The notes under the pieces are model-generated. The model saw nothing but the letters and a program-made list of their open reading frames with translations. It did no database searches and was not told the DNA's origin. A stretch of DNA of 64,000 nt, taken from contig NBIV01000119.1 in the NCBI GenBank assembly GCA_003194525.1, positions 167,874 to 231,873 on the forward strand, given 5' to 3'. This DNA is from Gracilariopsis chorda. Taxonomy: Eukaryota; Rhodophyta; Florideophyceae; Gracilariales; Gracilariaceae. Made by a program: the position numbers and the translations under genes. Below, one piece after another: positions 52,777-63,725 of the stretch; within the stretch, counting starts at the first letter, position 1, and each line of letters begins with the position of its first letter.

Positions 52777-54951
52777 TTAGTTTTCCGCCTTCGGAGGTGG
52801 GTTGGTTTCCTCGACAACGAGTGCTTCATCCCGTTGACGGGGGTTTCTATCCGCATAAGCGGGGGTTGCAACGGATGGTTGCGTGATCTCCCGAATCGGG
52901 GTGTATGAAGCTTGCCGCGCACGCGGGGTCTGTGGTAGGGCATGGGAAAATTCCGTTTTAGCACGGAGGTAGGAAGCCGTCGGGACGGAACGTTTCTCCT
53001 CTGGAGTGAGAGCCTCATAATTTGCCACCACCTTGGCCATATCCTTCAGTGAACAAATACACTGAGGTGAGGTATGGCCATGGGCATAGCACAGGTGGCA
53101 AATGAGAGCCAATACCGCGACACGCGGATTATTATTCCGAGTATCAGAGAAGCGAACCGCAGGGCGGGTGTCAGTCCATCCAGGCCGTTGATAACGGGAT
53201 TGACCGTTTGAAAACGGGAGTCGTTGGGGTTGAACCCGACTGTTACCACCGTATAGAACGGGATCTTCTGTTCCCGTATCATGGGTCATCTCCGTCGTTG
53301 ACGGTAACTCACTGGTGGGTATCGACACACCATCCCCCTGCGCTAAATGCACGGTATCAAATCCTTGTCCAGGGTTCCCATCCGCAGTGAGCGGGAGTGA
53401 GGAAGCTTCGCTTTCTAGCAACAACGCCTTGGCGGATTTAGACCGATTGTTCGGAGTTCTTGCACGGAGTGCATCCCCTTCCGCTCGAGCGTGTTGAACC
53501 AGCTCGAGATAGGGGATCCTCCGCTTGTCCTCCCGATAACGGGTAGCTAAACTCCGGATTGCCGGGTCAAGACCATCGATGAACATGGTACTGCGCTCCC
53601 CAGCGGGGTATACGTTACCACATCTGTGGAAAGCCTTGTTAAGGCGCACCGAGTAATCGGTCTCGGTCTCTCCAGCACGCTGGCGTGTATCTCGCAAAGC
53701 GAGGATAGCCTGCTGAATAGCGGTGTTTGTGGCGTAGGATTGCAGTATATACTGCACAGCCTCCGGCCAGCAAGTAACCCCTCCCTCGGAGGCACGAGAA
53801 GATCCTCTGACAGAGTTGTATTGGTCCTCCGCCATTCCCCGTAAGAAATACGGTAAAGCCAAATAGGCTTGTCCCTCATTCATACCGAGGATATCGGCCT
53901 CTGCTACAAAGCGGGATAGGAAATCCAGTATTAGGACTGGGTCCTCTCCAGTAAAATACTGGTTGCGGAGCGAGAGCTGCATTCGCTTAATGCATTCTCG
54001 CACCTTTCCCGTACCACGGGGCGTACGTCCAAGTGACGAGTCTTCGAGCCGGTAGTACCGGTATGATAAAAGCTTCCGATAATCCGGGTTTGTCGGTTTC
54101 AATTCCCGGAGACCGGGGTGTCTTCTCCCCTTCTGGCGGGTTCGGACCACACCTTCAGTGGCCGATGACCGCTTCGAGCGGGAGGAGTAGCCTCGCTTCT
54201 CGTCCTCCGAGTCGGAGTCCGAGGAGCTCGAGCTAACCGAATGGTTTCGGGATGAGTCCGACGATGTTGAAGAATCGGAGTCCGAATATTTTCGGTGGTG
54301 TTTCCGTCGATGACGGCGTTTCTTCTTCCCAGCAAGCTGGTCGTTGTGCGATGCCTCGTTTACCGGATCATCCGGAAATGGTTTGTCGATGAGGACGAAC
54401 TGCTCCAGCGTCTCCAGGCGGGCACCAATCCGATCAAATCGGGCTTCAACTCCTTCGATGAAGGCGGCGGGTTGTCCCAAACTCTCCAACACGGAGTTGA
54501 CGTCAGACCGTAAAATACGGAGTTCCTCGGCGACCTCCTTTACAGGGGTTGCCGAGACCACCTCTTGGAGGGATTTTAGTTCCCCTACAAGGGTGTCATG
54601 GGCGGTCCACAGAGCGCGGACCTGGGATTCCAGGGAAGTCCCCTGGAGGGTGTTATCGCCCGTTCCACGGGGACTTGAAGCCACGACAGCGGGAGCAGGC
54701 CGGGGTGCCTGGGGCACTGCGGCAACAGCCGGAGTCGATGCTGCATTCCCCTGCGGGGGTGATAACGAGGGCAAAAGGAGGTTCCGGGGTTCCCGGTCGG
54801 TGGTATCATTCCGCGATGAAGCGGCGCCAGCACGGCTGGAACTTGTCCGTATAGGGATACGGGGTACGAACCGAACTTCGGAAGTGTCCGCGTTGTCGCG
54901 GGAGCGACTAAGCGTAACCACTGGCTCCGCATCGGAGGGATTTCTCGACAT
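52777..54951 (-). CDS. gag: Gag polyprotein of copy A (intact)
   Basis: A 724-residue frame from ATG 54951. The order is: a disordered basic N terminus; a helical section (about 100-180) with coiled-coil character; an Arg/Ser-rich segment (KKRRHRRKHHRKYSDSDSS); a retrotransposon capsid domain (QYFTGEDPVLILDFLSRFVA through DTRQRAGETETDYSVRLNKA); and a zinc knuckle (CHLCYAHGHTSPQC). It would assemble particles around the element RNA. The frame is full length, unlike copy B. Its last codons (GCG GAA AAC TAA) lie inside the overlap with pol. Confidence 0.88.
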   Translation of the reverse strand: MSRNPSDAEPVVTLSRSRDNADTSEVRFVPRIPIRTSSSRAGAASSRNDTTDREPRNLLLPSLSPPQGNAASTPAVAAVPQAPRPAPAVVASSPRGTGDNTLQGTSLESQVRALWTAHDTLVGELKSLQEVVSATPVKEVAEELRILRSDVNSVLESLGQPAAFIEGVEARFDRIGARLETLEQFVLIDKPFPDDPVNEASHNDQLAGKKKRRHRRKHHRKYSDSDSSTSSDSSRNHSVSSSSSDSDSEDEKRGYSSRSKRSSATEGVVRTRQKGRRHPGLRELKPTNPDYRKLLSYRYYRLEDSSLGRTPRGTGKVRECIKRMQLSLRNQYFTGEDPVLILDFLSRFVAEADILGMNEGQAYLALPYFLRGMAEDQYNSVRGSSRASEGGVTCWPEAVQYILQSYATNTAIQQAILALRDTRQRAGETETDYSVRLNKAFHRCGNVYPAGERSTMFIDGLDPAIRSLATRYREDKRRIPYLELVQHARAEGDALRARTPNNRSKSAKALLLESEASSLPLTADGNPGQGFDTVHLAQGDGVSIPTSELPSTTEMTHDTGTEDPVLYGGNSRVQPQRLPFSNGQSRYQRPGWTDTRPAVRFSDTRNNNPRVAVLALICHLCYAHGHTSPQCICSLKDMAKVVANYEALTPEEKRSVPTASYLRAKTEFSHALPQTPRARQASYTPIREITQPSVATPAYADRNPRQRDEALVVEETNPPPKAEN

Positions 54952-55040
54952 GAGAAAATACCGTTACGACGGGAAACGATCACGGAACTTCCGGTAAATA
55001 AAAACAAACCTCGTAAGAGGGAAAACAAAAACCGATTCTA

Positions 55041-55053
55041 GGTCGGGAGACCA
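55041..55053 (-). promoter_or_regulatory. Primer-binding site of copy A
   Basis: TGGTCTCCCGACC begins three bases after the 5' LTR on the element strand. TGG pairs with a tRNA CCA end. The tRNA cannot be named from memory. The site can itself fold as GGTC-TCCC-GACC. Confidence 0.6.
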
Positions 55054-55056
55054 CTT

Positions 55057-55880
55057 TGTGGTGCAATGCCCCAAAGGGGAAAAACACCGAAAGACGTTCG
55101 GTATCTTCCTCTCACGAGGTGAACCCAGTTGGGTAGAGCCCTCCCAGAGGTGTCACGGCGAAGCCGGTTTGTAAGACCAGGGACACCTGTCGCGACTCGC
55201 GCAGGGAGGTGAAGGCGAAGAATCGGTATCCGCCTGAGCGGGGTGTGGTCCTCACTAGAGGTATGTTTCCACGTAAGTGGGGGTGTGTGAGCGGATTCGC
55301 ACACGAGGGCCGCGGATAGCGGGAGGTGCTACCCTAAAAAGGGGAAAAAGGAAGGGCAAAGAGGAGAAAAAGAGGGCGAAGTGAGTCGCGAGAGCGACGG
55401 GGACGAACGGCGATGCCGGTAACAATATCCCTATACAGGGCGAAACACCAATGTAATTCGAACAATTATACTCCCAGTGATGGGTCCCTTTAGATGTGCA
55501 AGGGGGCTAGATGTCCCGTGGTTCACGGCGTTTCCCTCCAAGGAGGAGTAGAGTACGCGCGCAAGCGGCAACAACTAGAGCCAATTCCCCAGGTTGGGGT
55601 CCCTTGTTTGGGAAGATTTACTGGTGCGACGGCAGTGCGCCGTCGCACTAAGTACTAGCTTCCCAGAAATGGGTGTGAAATAATAAATAATATTAACTAA
55701 AGTACTCCACATTTCGTGGCAACATCCACTACTGTGACCAACCGCCAAGTGACCCAAAACCGTGTCCCACGTGTCAATACCCACCATTGCGGGGCGTAGT
55801 TCATATAAACACTACACAACCGATAATATCGGGAAAACGTTCAAGTACCAAGCATCCCTCCCTGAGGGCGTTGCACTACA
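55057..55880 (-). repeat. Copy A 5' LTR (824 bp)
   Basis: Same termini as the 3' LTR, with scattered substitutions and a small A/G-rich insertion near 55355, so the insertion is not brand new. It carries the same hairpin set, some with changed loops and a few with broken stems. Confidence 0.92.
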
Positions 55881-55906
55881 ATTGGAGCAGAGATTTTTGC
55901 TGCCGT
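55881..55906. other. 26-bp spacer between head-to-head elements
   Basis: The only sequence separating the 5' LTRs of copies A and B. It contains AGCA...TGCT, a short interrupted inverted repeat, and is the centre of the large palindrome. Confidence 0.85.
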
Positions 55907-56713
55907 TGAAGTGCAACGCCCTCAGGGAGGGATTCTGGGTACTTGAACGCTTTCCCGATATTATCGGTTGTGTAGTGTGTATATGAACTACGCCCCACAA
56001 TGGTGGGTATGGACACGTGGGACACGGTTTTGGGTCAATTGGCGGTTGGCCACAGTAGTGGATGTTGCCACGGAATGTGGAGTATTTTAGTTAATTTTAT
56101 TTATTATTTTCACACCCATTTCTGGGAAGCTAGTACTTAGTGCGACGGCGCACTGCCGTCGCACCAGTAAACCTTCCCCAACAAGGGACCCCAACCTGGG
56201 GAATTGGCTCTGAGCTTTACCGCCTCCGCGTGTTCTCAACTCCTCCTTGGAGGGAAGCACCGTAGTGTACGGAAGTTCACCCCCCTTGCACATCTAAAGG
56301 AGACCCATCATTGGGAGTACTAATTGTTCCAATCATATTGGTGTTTCGCCCTGTATAGGGAGTCCTGTCCACCGGCATTGCCGTATCTACTCGTCGCTCT
56401 CGCGACCCACTCGTCCTTCCTCTTTCCCCTTTTTAGGGTAGCACCTCCCGCTATCCGCGGCCCTCGTGTGCGCATCCGCTCACACACCCCCACTTACGTG
56501 GAAACATACCTCTACTGAGGATCACGCCCCGCTCACGCGGATACCGATTCTTCGCCTTCACCTCCCTGCGCGAGTCGCGACAGGTGTCCCTGGTCTTACA
56601 AACCGGCTTCGCCGTGACACCTCTGGGAGGGCTCTACCCAACTGGGTTCACCTCGTGAGAGGAAGATCCCGGACGTCTTTCGGTGTTTTTCCCCTTTGGG
56701 GCATTGCACCACA
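55907..56713 (+). repeat. Copy B 5' LTR (807 bp)
   Basis: Begins TGAAGTGCAACGCCC (a one-base change from TGTA) and ends GCATTGCACCACA. It is highly similar to both copy A LTRs in reverse orientation. The long-stem hairpin and the smaller ones recur. Confidence 0.92.
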
Positions 56714-56716
56714 AAG

Positions 56717-56729
56717 TGGTCTCCCGACC
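56717..56729 (+). promoter_or_regulatory. Primer-binding site of copy B
   Basis: TGGTCTCCCGACC, three bases after the LTR end, identical to copy A. Confidence 0.6.
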
Positions 56730-56818
56730 TAGAATCGGTTTTTGTTTTCCCTCTTACGAGGTTTGTTTTCATTCACCGGAAGTTCCGTGATCGTTTCCCG
56801 TCGTAACGGTATTTTCTC

Positions 56819-58993
56819 ATGTCGAGAAATCCCTCCGACGCGGAGCCAGTGGTTACGCGTAGTCGCTCCCGCGACAACGCGGACACTTCCGAAGTTCGGT
56901 TCGTACCCCGTATCCCTATACGGACAAGTTCCAGCCGTGCTGGCGCCGCTTCATCGCGGAATGATACCCCCGACCGGGAACCCCGGAACCTCCTTTTGCC
57001 CTCGTTATCACCCCCGCAGGGGAATGCAGCATCGACTCCGGCTGTTGCCGCAGTGCCCCAGGCACCCCGGCCTGCTCCCGCTGTCGCGGCTTCAAGCCCC
57101 CGTGGAACGGGTGATAACACCCCCCAGGGAACTTCCCTGGAATCCCAGGTCCGCGCTCTGTGGACCGCCCATGACACCCTTGTAGGGGAACTAAAATCCC
57201 TCCAAGAGGTGGTCTCGGCAACCCCCGTAAAGGAGGTCGCCGAGGAGCTCCGTATTTTACGGTCTGACGTCAACTCTGTGTTGGAGAGTTTGGGACAACC
57301 CGCCGCCTTCATCGAAGGAGTTGAAGCCCGATTTGATCGGATTGGTGCCCGCCTGGAGACGCTGGAGCAGTTCGTCCTCATGGACAAACCATCCCCGGGT
57401 GATCCGGTAAACGAGGCATCGCACAACGACCAGCTTGCTGGGAAGAAGAAACGCCGTCACCGACGGAAACATCACCGAAAATATTCGGACTCCGATTCTT
57501 CGACATCGTCGGACTCACCCTGAAACCATTCGGTTAGCTCGAGCTCCTCGGACTCCGACTCGGAGGACGAGAAGCGAGGCTACTCCTCCCGCTCGAAGCG
57601 GTCATCGGCCACTGAAGGTGTGGTCCGAACCCGCCAGAAGGGGAGAAGACACCCCGGTCTCCGGGAATTGAAACCGACAAACCCGGATTACCGGAAGCTT
57701 TTATCATACCGGTACTACCGGCTTGAAGATTCGTCACTTGGACGTACGCCCCGTGGTACGGGAAAGGTGCGAGAATGCATTAAGCGAATGCAGCTCTCGC
57801 TCCGCAACCAGTATTTTACTGGAGAGGACCCAGTCCTAGTACTGGATTTCCTATCCCGCTTTGTAGCGGAGGCCGATATCCTCGGTATGAATGAGGGACA
57901 AGCCTATTTGGCTTTACCGTATTTCTTACGGGGAGTGGCCGAGGACCAATACACCTCTGTCCGAGGATCTTCTCGCGCCTCCGAGGGAGGAGTTACTTGC
58001 TGGCCGGAGGCTGTGCAGTATCTTCTGCGCTCCTACGCCACCAACACCGCTATTCAGCAGGCTATCCTCGCTTTGCGAGATACACGCCAGCGTGCTGGAG
58101 AGACCGAGACCGATTACTCGGTGCGCCTTAACAAGGCTTTCCACAGATGTGGTAACGTATACCCCGCTGGGGAGCGCAGTACCATGTTCATTGATGGTCT
58201 TGACCCGGCAATCCGGAGTTTAGTTACCCGTTATCGGGAGGACAAGCGAAGGATCACCTACCTCGAGCTGGTCCAACACGCTCGAGCGGAAGGGGATGCA
58301 CTTCGTGCAAGAACTCCGAACAATCGGTCTAAATCCGCCAAGGCGTTGTTGCTGGAAAGCGAAGCTTCCTCTCTCCCGCTCACCGCGGATGGGAACCCTG
58401 GACAGGGATTTGATACCGTGCATTTAGCGCAGGGGGATGGTGTGTCGATACCCACCAGTGAGTTACCGTCAACGACGGAGATGACCCATGATACGGGAAC
58501 AGAAGATCCCGTTCTATACGGTGGTAACAGTCGGGTTCAACCCCAACGACTCCCGTTTTCAAACGGTCAATCCCGTTATCAACGGCCTGGATGGACTGAC
58601 ACCCGCCCTGCGGTTCGCTTCTCCGATACTCGGAATAATAATCCGCGTGTCGCGGTGCTGGCTCTCATTTGCCACCTGTGCTACGCCCATGGCCATACCT
58701 CTCCTCAGTGTATTTGTTCACTGAAGGATATGGCCAAGGTGGTGGCAAATTATGAGGCCCTCACTCCAGAGGAGAAACGTTCCGTCCCGACGGCTTCCTA
58801 CCTCCGTGCTAAAACGGACTTTTCTCACGCCCTACCACAGACCCCGCGTGCGCGGCAAGCTTCATACACCCCGATTCGGGAGATCACGCAACCATCCGTT
58901 GCAACCCCCGCTTATGCGGATAGAAACCCCCGTCAACGGGATGAAGCACTCGTTGTCGAGGAAACCAACCCACCGCCGAAGGCGGAAAACTAA
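56819..58993 (+). pseudogene. gag: Copy B gag with premature stop
   Basis: The same 724-codon frame as copy A from ATG 56819, but TGA at 57521-57523 replaces a CGA arginine codon in the Arg/Ser-rich region. The rest of the frame is open to TAA 58991-58993, including the capsid region and zinc knuckle (CHLCYAHGHTSPQC). A single C-to-T transition explains the break. Confidence 0.88.
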
Positions 58994-61900
58994 CTGAGGG
59001 AGTCTCCCCTTTGGGAGAGGCGTCCTCAAAAACGAGGCTGTTGGCGCCCGAGGCGTCCTCGCTTTGCTCCCCGGTGAAAGTCCTCTCGAGGAAAGACACC
59101 GCTGACGCGGACTCTGCGCACCTCGGTGTGTTGCGTCGCCCGTGGATACGGAGTAAAAATCCCCGGATTCCCGGTAGAGTCTTGGTCTTGGCCAAGCGCA
59201 ATTATAAGGTCTATGCAGACCTTGGCCTTGACCCCCAGTTTATGGTGAGGTTTCTCACCGTCCTGGATACAGGTGCAGGCCCCAACTTTGTCGTGGAATC
59301 ATTGTTACCCCCGCTTGTGCGGTCGCGTATCCGCTCTGACGCGGTCCCCGACATTTCGGATGCGAACAACAATGCGTTACAAACGGTGGGCACAGTGGAC
59401 CTCGTCGTGAGACTTGGTACATCTGTGGTGAAGTTGGACTTCATCGTTTGCCGTTCACTGGCAGCACCAGTCATACTGGGATGTGATTACTGCGACAGAT
59501 TTGTCGACGCAATCAGGCCCCGCCTCAGGCGTGTAGAACTTGACGACGGATCGTCGGTTCCGATTGTTCGCCGCCCGCTAAAGCGGTCCTCTCGGAAACA
59601 AGTTCCGCTCCCTGCTGCGCAGGAACCACCGCCCGCGTCCCGCGAGTCCACCAAGCTCCGCGTCGCTGCCTCGGTTTCTATACCGGCTGAGTCCCAAGTC
59701 TGGGTACAGGTAAATTCCCGTCAACACGGTCTTCGGGTTATACAACCCCTCGCCTCGTTGTACGAGAAATCCCAGCTGGCGCTGGCTAATGGAATTGTCT
59801 CCATTTCCCCGGATGTTCCTTTCCGGATATTGGTTGCCAACCTTGGCAAACACCCCCAGTATCTGGTCAAACACCAAGTAATTGGGAGTGTAACCCCCCA
59901 TCCTATGGGAATGCTGCCAACGAAGATGACAGCCGCCGATGTACTCGGAGTTACCACCTCTTCTGAGGAGTTCACCCCGCCGTCCGAAGACGTCAAGTCT
60001 AAGGAGGGGGAGGAAACCGCTACTTCAGCGTCGAACATACCGAGTAACTCGGAATTGCGAACCACACCTGTTCCACAGGACAATGCTCCATCGAGCAATG
60101 ACCGGATTGATCCGGAAAAAGCACTTGAAGCGCTGGACTTCAGCCACGTGCCAGAGTCGCACCGCAACAAACTCCGTACTATGTTACGGGAATTCACCAC
60201 AATGTGGGATGGCTCGCTTGGCGAGATTGATGCAACGGAACACCGGATCGATTTAATCCCCGGTGCGCGACCGGTTGCACAACCCCCTTACAGGGCAGGT
60301 CCGAAAGCTCGGGAAGAGGAGCAGTCCCAGGTGGACAAGATGCTCCGCGCAGGTGTGATTGAGCCCGCTCAATCGCCCTGGGCATCCCCAGTTGTACTGG
60401 CTTTAAAGGCTGACGGAACCTGGAGGTTCTGTGTCGACTACCGCCGGCTCAATGCCGTGACTGTTAGGGACACGTACCCCATCCCTCGTATGGACGAGTG
60501 CATTGACTCCCTTGGAGACGCCACCGTGTTCACGGCCCTTGATGCCAATTGGGGATATTGGCAAGTACCTGTCAGACAGGAGGATCGCGACAAAACCGCA
60601 TTCACCTGCCATGCAGGAACGTACCGCTTCAAGCGGATGCCATTTGGGTTAACCAACGCCCCCGCCACCTTTCAGCGTGCAGTAGATATTCTACTCAACC
60701 GCTTTAAGTGGCGGAGTTGTCTGGTCTACCTTGATGATATTATCATCTTCTCCAACTCGTTGGACGACCATCTCACTCACGTCCGAGACGTGCTGACCGT
60801 ACTCCGCGATGCGGGAATTTTCCTCAAGTTGAGGAAATGCGAGTTTTTCACAGATACTGTGAAGTATCTGGGTCACATTATCCGTCCTGGACGGTTAGCG
60901 ATCGAGAAAGCTCGAGTCAAATCCCTCGTTGAGGCGAAAGAACCCCGTACTCAAACGGAACTGCGCTCCTTTCTGGGGCTGGTCAACGTCTATCGACGGT
61001 TTATCCCGAACTTTTCGGATACTGCAGCGCCCCTGAACGCGTTGTTGCGAAAGGGGAACCCCCCAAAACTGGGAACATTTACGCCCGAGCAATCGGAAGC
61101 TTTTAACTCCTTAAAGGAGGCTGTCACATCAGCACCAATCCTACATCTCCCAAAACTTGGGTTGCCATACTCCGTAGATACGGACTCGAGCGACTACCAA
61201 GTCGGGTGTGCTCTTTTTCAAACCACCCCCGAGGGGAACGACATCCAATTGGTTATTGGTCACGTTCGCTCAATGTTCATGAGCGGAACTACTCCGTATC
61301 GGAGAAAGAGTGCCTCGCCGTCGTATGGGCGATGACCACTCTGCGCCCCTACCTTATGGGAATTCACTTCACCGTGTACACGGATCATTCCTCATTGAGG
61401 TGGTTGATGAATATCTCCGACCCGTCGGGACGCCTCATGCGCTGGAGACTCCGCCTCGCGGAATATGACTTTCAAGTCATTTATAAAAAGGGTGCGCAGA
61501 ACACTCAGGCCGACGCTTTATCGCGGTTACCCACAAGTGGGGAAGCACTCCCAACGGAGGATGATGAAGTCCCATGCTTCATGGCTATAGACCCGGATGA
61601 TCCGGAACATGCCGTCGAGGCTAGGCCAGAAACCTGGGACGAGGATGCTGATTTTGACGAACTACTCGCATCGCGAGATAAATCTGAGAGCCCGTTACCG
61701 GGAAACTTTGTACCGGTATCACCGGAAGAAATGATCCGAGAACAATTCGGCGACCCATTCTGTACGAGAATTCGTGCCCGTATCAACGGTGGTGAAGATC
61801 TCCCTTTCGGGGTAAACGACAAAGGCTACCTCGTAAGAAAGGTCGAAGCCCGCCCACAGATTGTGGTACCACATTCCCTGCAATCGCGGGTGTTACATCT

Positions 61901-63725
61901 ATCACACTACGCCCCCATTGGAGGTCACCCAGGTGGGAGGAAACTCTACCTAACCCTGCGAAGGGATTTCTATTGGCCCGCAATGGCGGTGGATTGCTAC
62001 GCAACTGTGCGGTTTTGTAGCGAATGCGCGAAGAATCGCGTCAAACTCCGCAAAAATGCGAAGAAGATGAAACTATTCCCCGCAAGGGCGCCGCTCGAGT
62101 TTATCGCGATCGATATTCTCGGACCATTACTCACCACGAAACGTGGAAACAAGTTTCTACTTGTCATTACCGACCGCTTTTCTAAGCTGGTACGGACTGT
62201 CCCTCTTCGGAGGATAACCGCTCTCACGGTGGCCCAGGCTCTGGTGACGCACTGGATTTTTGTCTACGGTCCCCCTGTAGAGGTGCTCTCTGACAACGGG
62301 AAGCAGTTCGTGAGCAAGTTCTTCCAGGATGTTTGTCGCATCCTGGATGTCAAGAACTTGTTCACGACTACCTACCACCCCCAGTGTAATGGGCAAGTTG
62401 AACGGTTTAACCGGACGTTACTCGCGGCGTTACGTTCCTACGTCGCTGACCACCCAACGAATTGGGATCTCTACGCTGATGCGGTAACCTACGCGTACAA
62501 TACGCAGGTACACCGGACTACCGGAGTTTCGCCATTCGAGTTAGTTCTATCTAGAACACCCCCGCCTGTGGCGCTGGAACCCCAAGCTACCTTGGACAAT
62601 TTCCCATCTGTGGGTATCTACCGGCAGCAATGGAAGCGATGGCTTTCCAAGCTGGTCCCCGCTGCGCGGAAGTCTATGGCACGGGCCCAAGCCGCTTACA
62701 AGCGGGATTTTGACGCTCGCGTGCGAGGAAAACCATCCCCGATTCGGGCAAATAACTACGTCTTCATCAGGAAGGAATACTACAACCCGGAACGGGAGAA
62801 GCGTCACAAACTCTCGCCTGTGGCGGATGGACCCTTCAAGGTGATCTCTGTTAACACCGACACTGTCGTGGTAGAGATGGGGGACACGCACGAACGGATT
62901 TCCCGTGATCGTGTTGTCCTCGCCCCTCCTCCCTCGTCAGAGGTAGTCCTGGATCCAGGCAACCCCGTTTCCACGGACTCCGCTACACCGGAACAATCCG
63001 GGAGTATTAGACCTACGGTACTACCACACCCCAGCCGGGGACTCTCAGACCTACCGACTCTGTCGGACTCACCGGCTCAGCCGGGTAATTCGGGCCCCTC
63101 AGCGCCCGCCCCTACCACGTCTGCCCCACTGGCGCGCATCTATACCCGCCAGGCGGGGAATGTTATCCCTTATCCCGCCGCTCCGTCTAAGGAGGGGGAG
63201 GAGAACACTCGTTTTCGAGGAACGATATCACCGTCGCAACGGGAAACACACCGTAACATACGGAACACTGACCGTGGAGCACGGAGTATGTCACGCGACA
63301 CTAATCCCCCCGTTCCCGAGCAGTGCTGTGCAACAGGAACCAGACGCGCAGGCCCCGCAAAAGCGGCAAATACACCGTTTGTCACGGGAAAACGAGAAGC
63401 CTCACTCCAATACCGCAGCAGCGGAAAGGCAATCGCCCGATGCCTCGAAGCCGCCGTTGCGGAAGTCCCCGCGGAAGCGGTTCAATCATGTCGCTCAGAC
63501 CCGCGCCCTGTGGAGAAGGGGCGCCCAGATACGCCGGCCTCACAGGGGAATACCCACACCCCTCTTGGGGAAAAAGGCGGCCAAGCTGCAGTCGAAGCTT
63601 TAAGCCCTGGCTCGCAAGCACCGGAAACGCCTCCCGTCGTTGACGGAATCAAAGCCCCCGCTACGGGGAATAATTTGCGCCAACCCCCGCATCGCTGCGG
63701 CGAAGAACCGAGGAACTCGGAATAA
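58945..63725 (+). pseudogene. pol: Copy B pol, one early frameshift
   Basis: Pol is open in the -1 frame relative to gag from 58945. Protease (VLDTGAG) and reverse transcriptase (VDYRRLNAVTV, YLDD) are intact up to about 61235. There a G5 in copy A is G4 here, shifting the frame inside RNase H. The remaining RNase H, the integrase (HHCC-type zinc region, IAIDILGPL, LSDNGKQFVSKF, GQVERFNRTLLAALRS) and part of the linker are open as one block (61206-63725). The linker has further indels near 63310 and 63450, and the frame stops at TAA 63723. Confidence 0.87.
58984..59018 (+). promoter_or_regulatory. Candidate -1 ribosomal frameshift signal between gag and pol
   Basis: The heptamer GGAAAAC (58984-58990) ends just before the gag stop. 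A 12-nt spacer and then a perfect hairpin follow: TCTCCC (59003-59008), loop CTTT, GGGAGA (59013-59018). Gag and pol frames overlap by 49 nt (58945-58993) with pol in -1. The same sequence is present in copy A. The heptamer is not a perfect X XXY YYZ site (only the A-site tRNA re-pairs well), so activity is inferred. Confidence 0.5.

Larger units (their letters stand above)
47022..52825 (-). pseudogene. pol: Copy A pol (protease-RT-RNase H-integrase-linker-chromodomain), disrupted
   Basis: In order on the element strand: protease with VLDTGAG; reverse transcriptase with FCVDYRRLNAVTVRDTYPIP, TALDANWGYWQ and YLDD (51716-50904 in one open block); RNase H (50798 on); integrase zinc region and D-D-E core (IAIDILGPL, LSDNGKQFVSKF, GQVERFNRTL); SH3-like integrase tail ending RDRVVLAP; a linker of about 540 residues; a chromodomain. 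Lesions relative to copy B: a frameshift near 52020, TAA at 51717-51719, TAA at 50904-50906, indels near 49840 and 49640, TAG at 49071-49073 and TGA at 47205-47207. Pol opens at about 52825, overlapping the gag end in the -1 frame. Confidence 0.88.
45897..55880 (-). mobile_element. Ty3/gypsy chromodomain retrotransposon, copy A (full length, defective)
   Basis: About 10 kb on the minus strand: 5' LTR 55057-55880, primer site, gag, pol with protease, reverse transcriptase, RNase H, integrase, a long linker and a chromodomain, polypurine tract, 3' LTR 45897-46702. Gag is intact. Pol has several stops and frameshifts. The 5-bp flanks (45892-45896 GAACC and 55881-55885 ATTGG) do not form a target duplication. 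Short CCNN...NNGG hairpins occur throughout. Confidence 0.92.

Noticed and set aside
55028-56760. Assembly mirror artefact at the centre of the palindrome
   Set aside because: Arms differ by many substitutions and indels and carry different lesions, so they are two real copies, although long-read confirmation would settle it.
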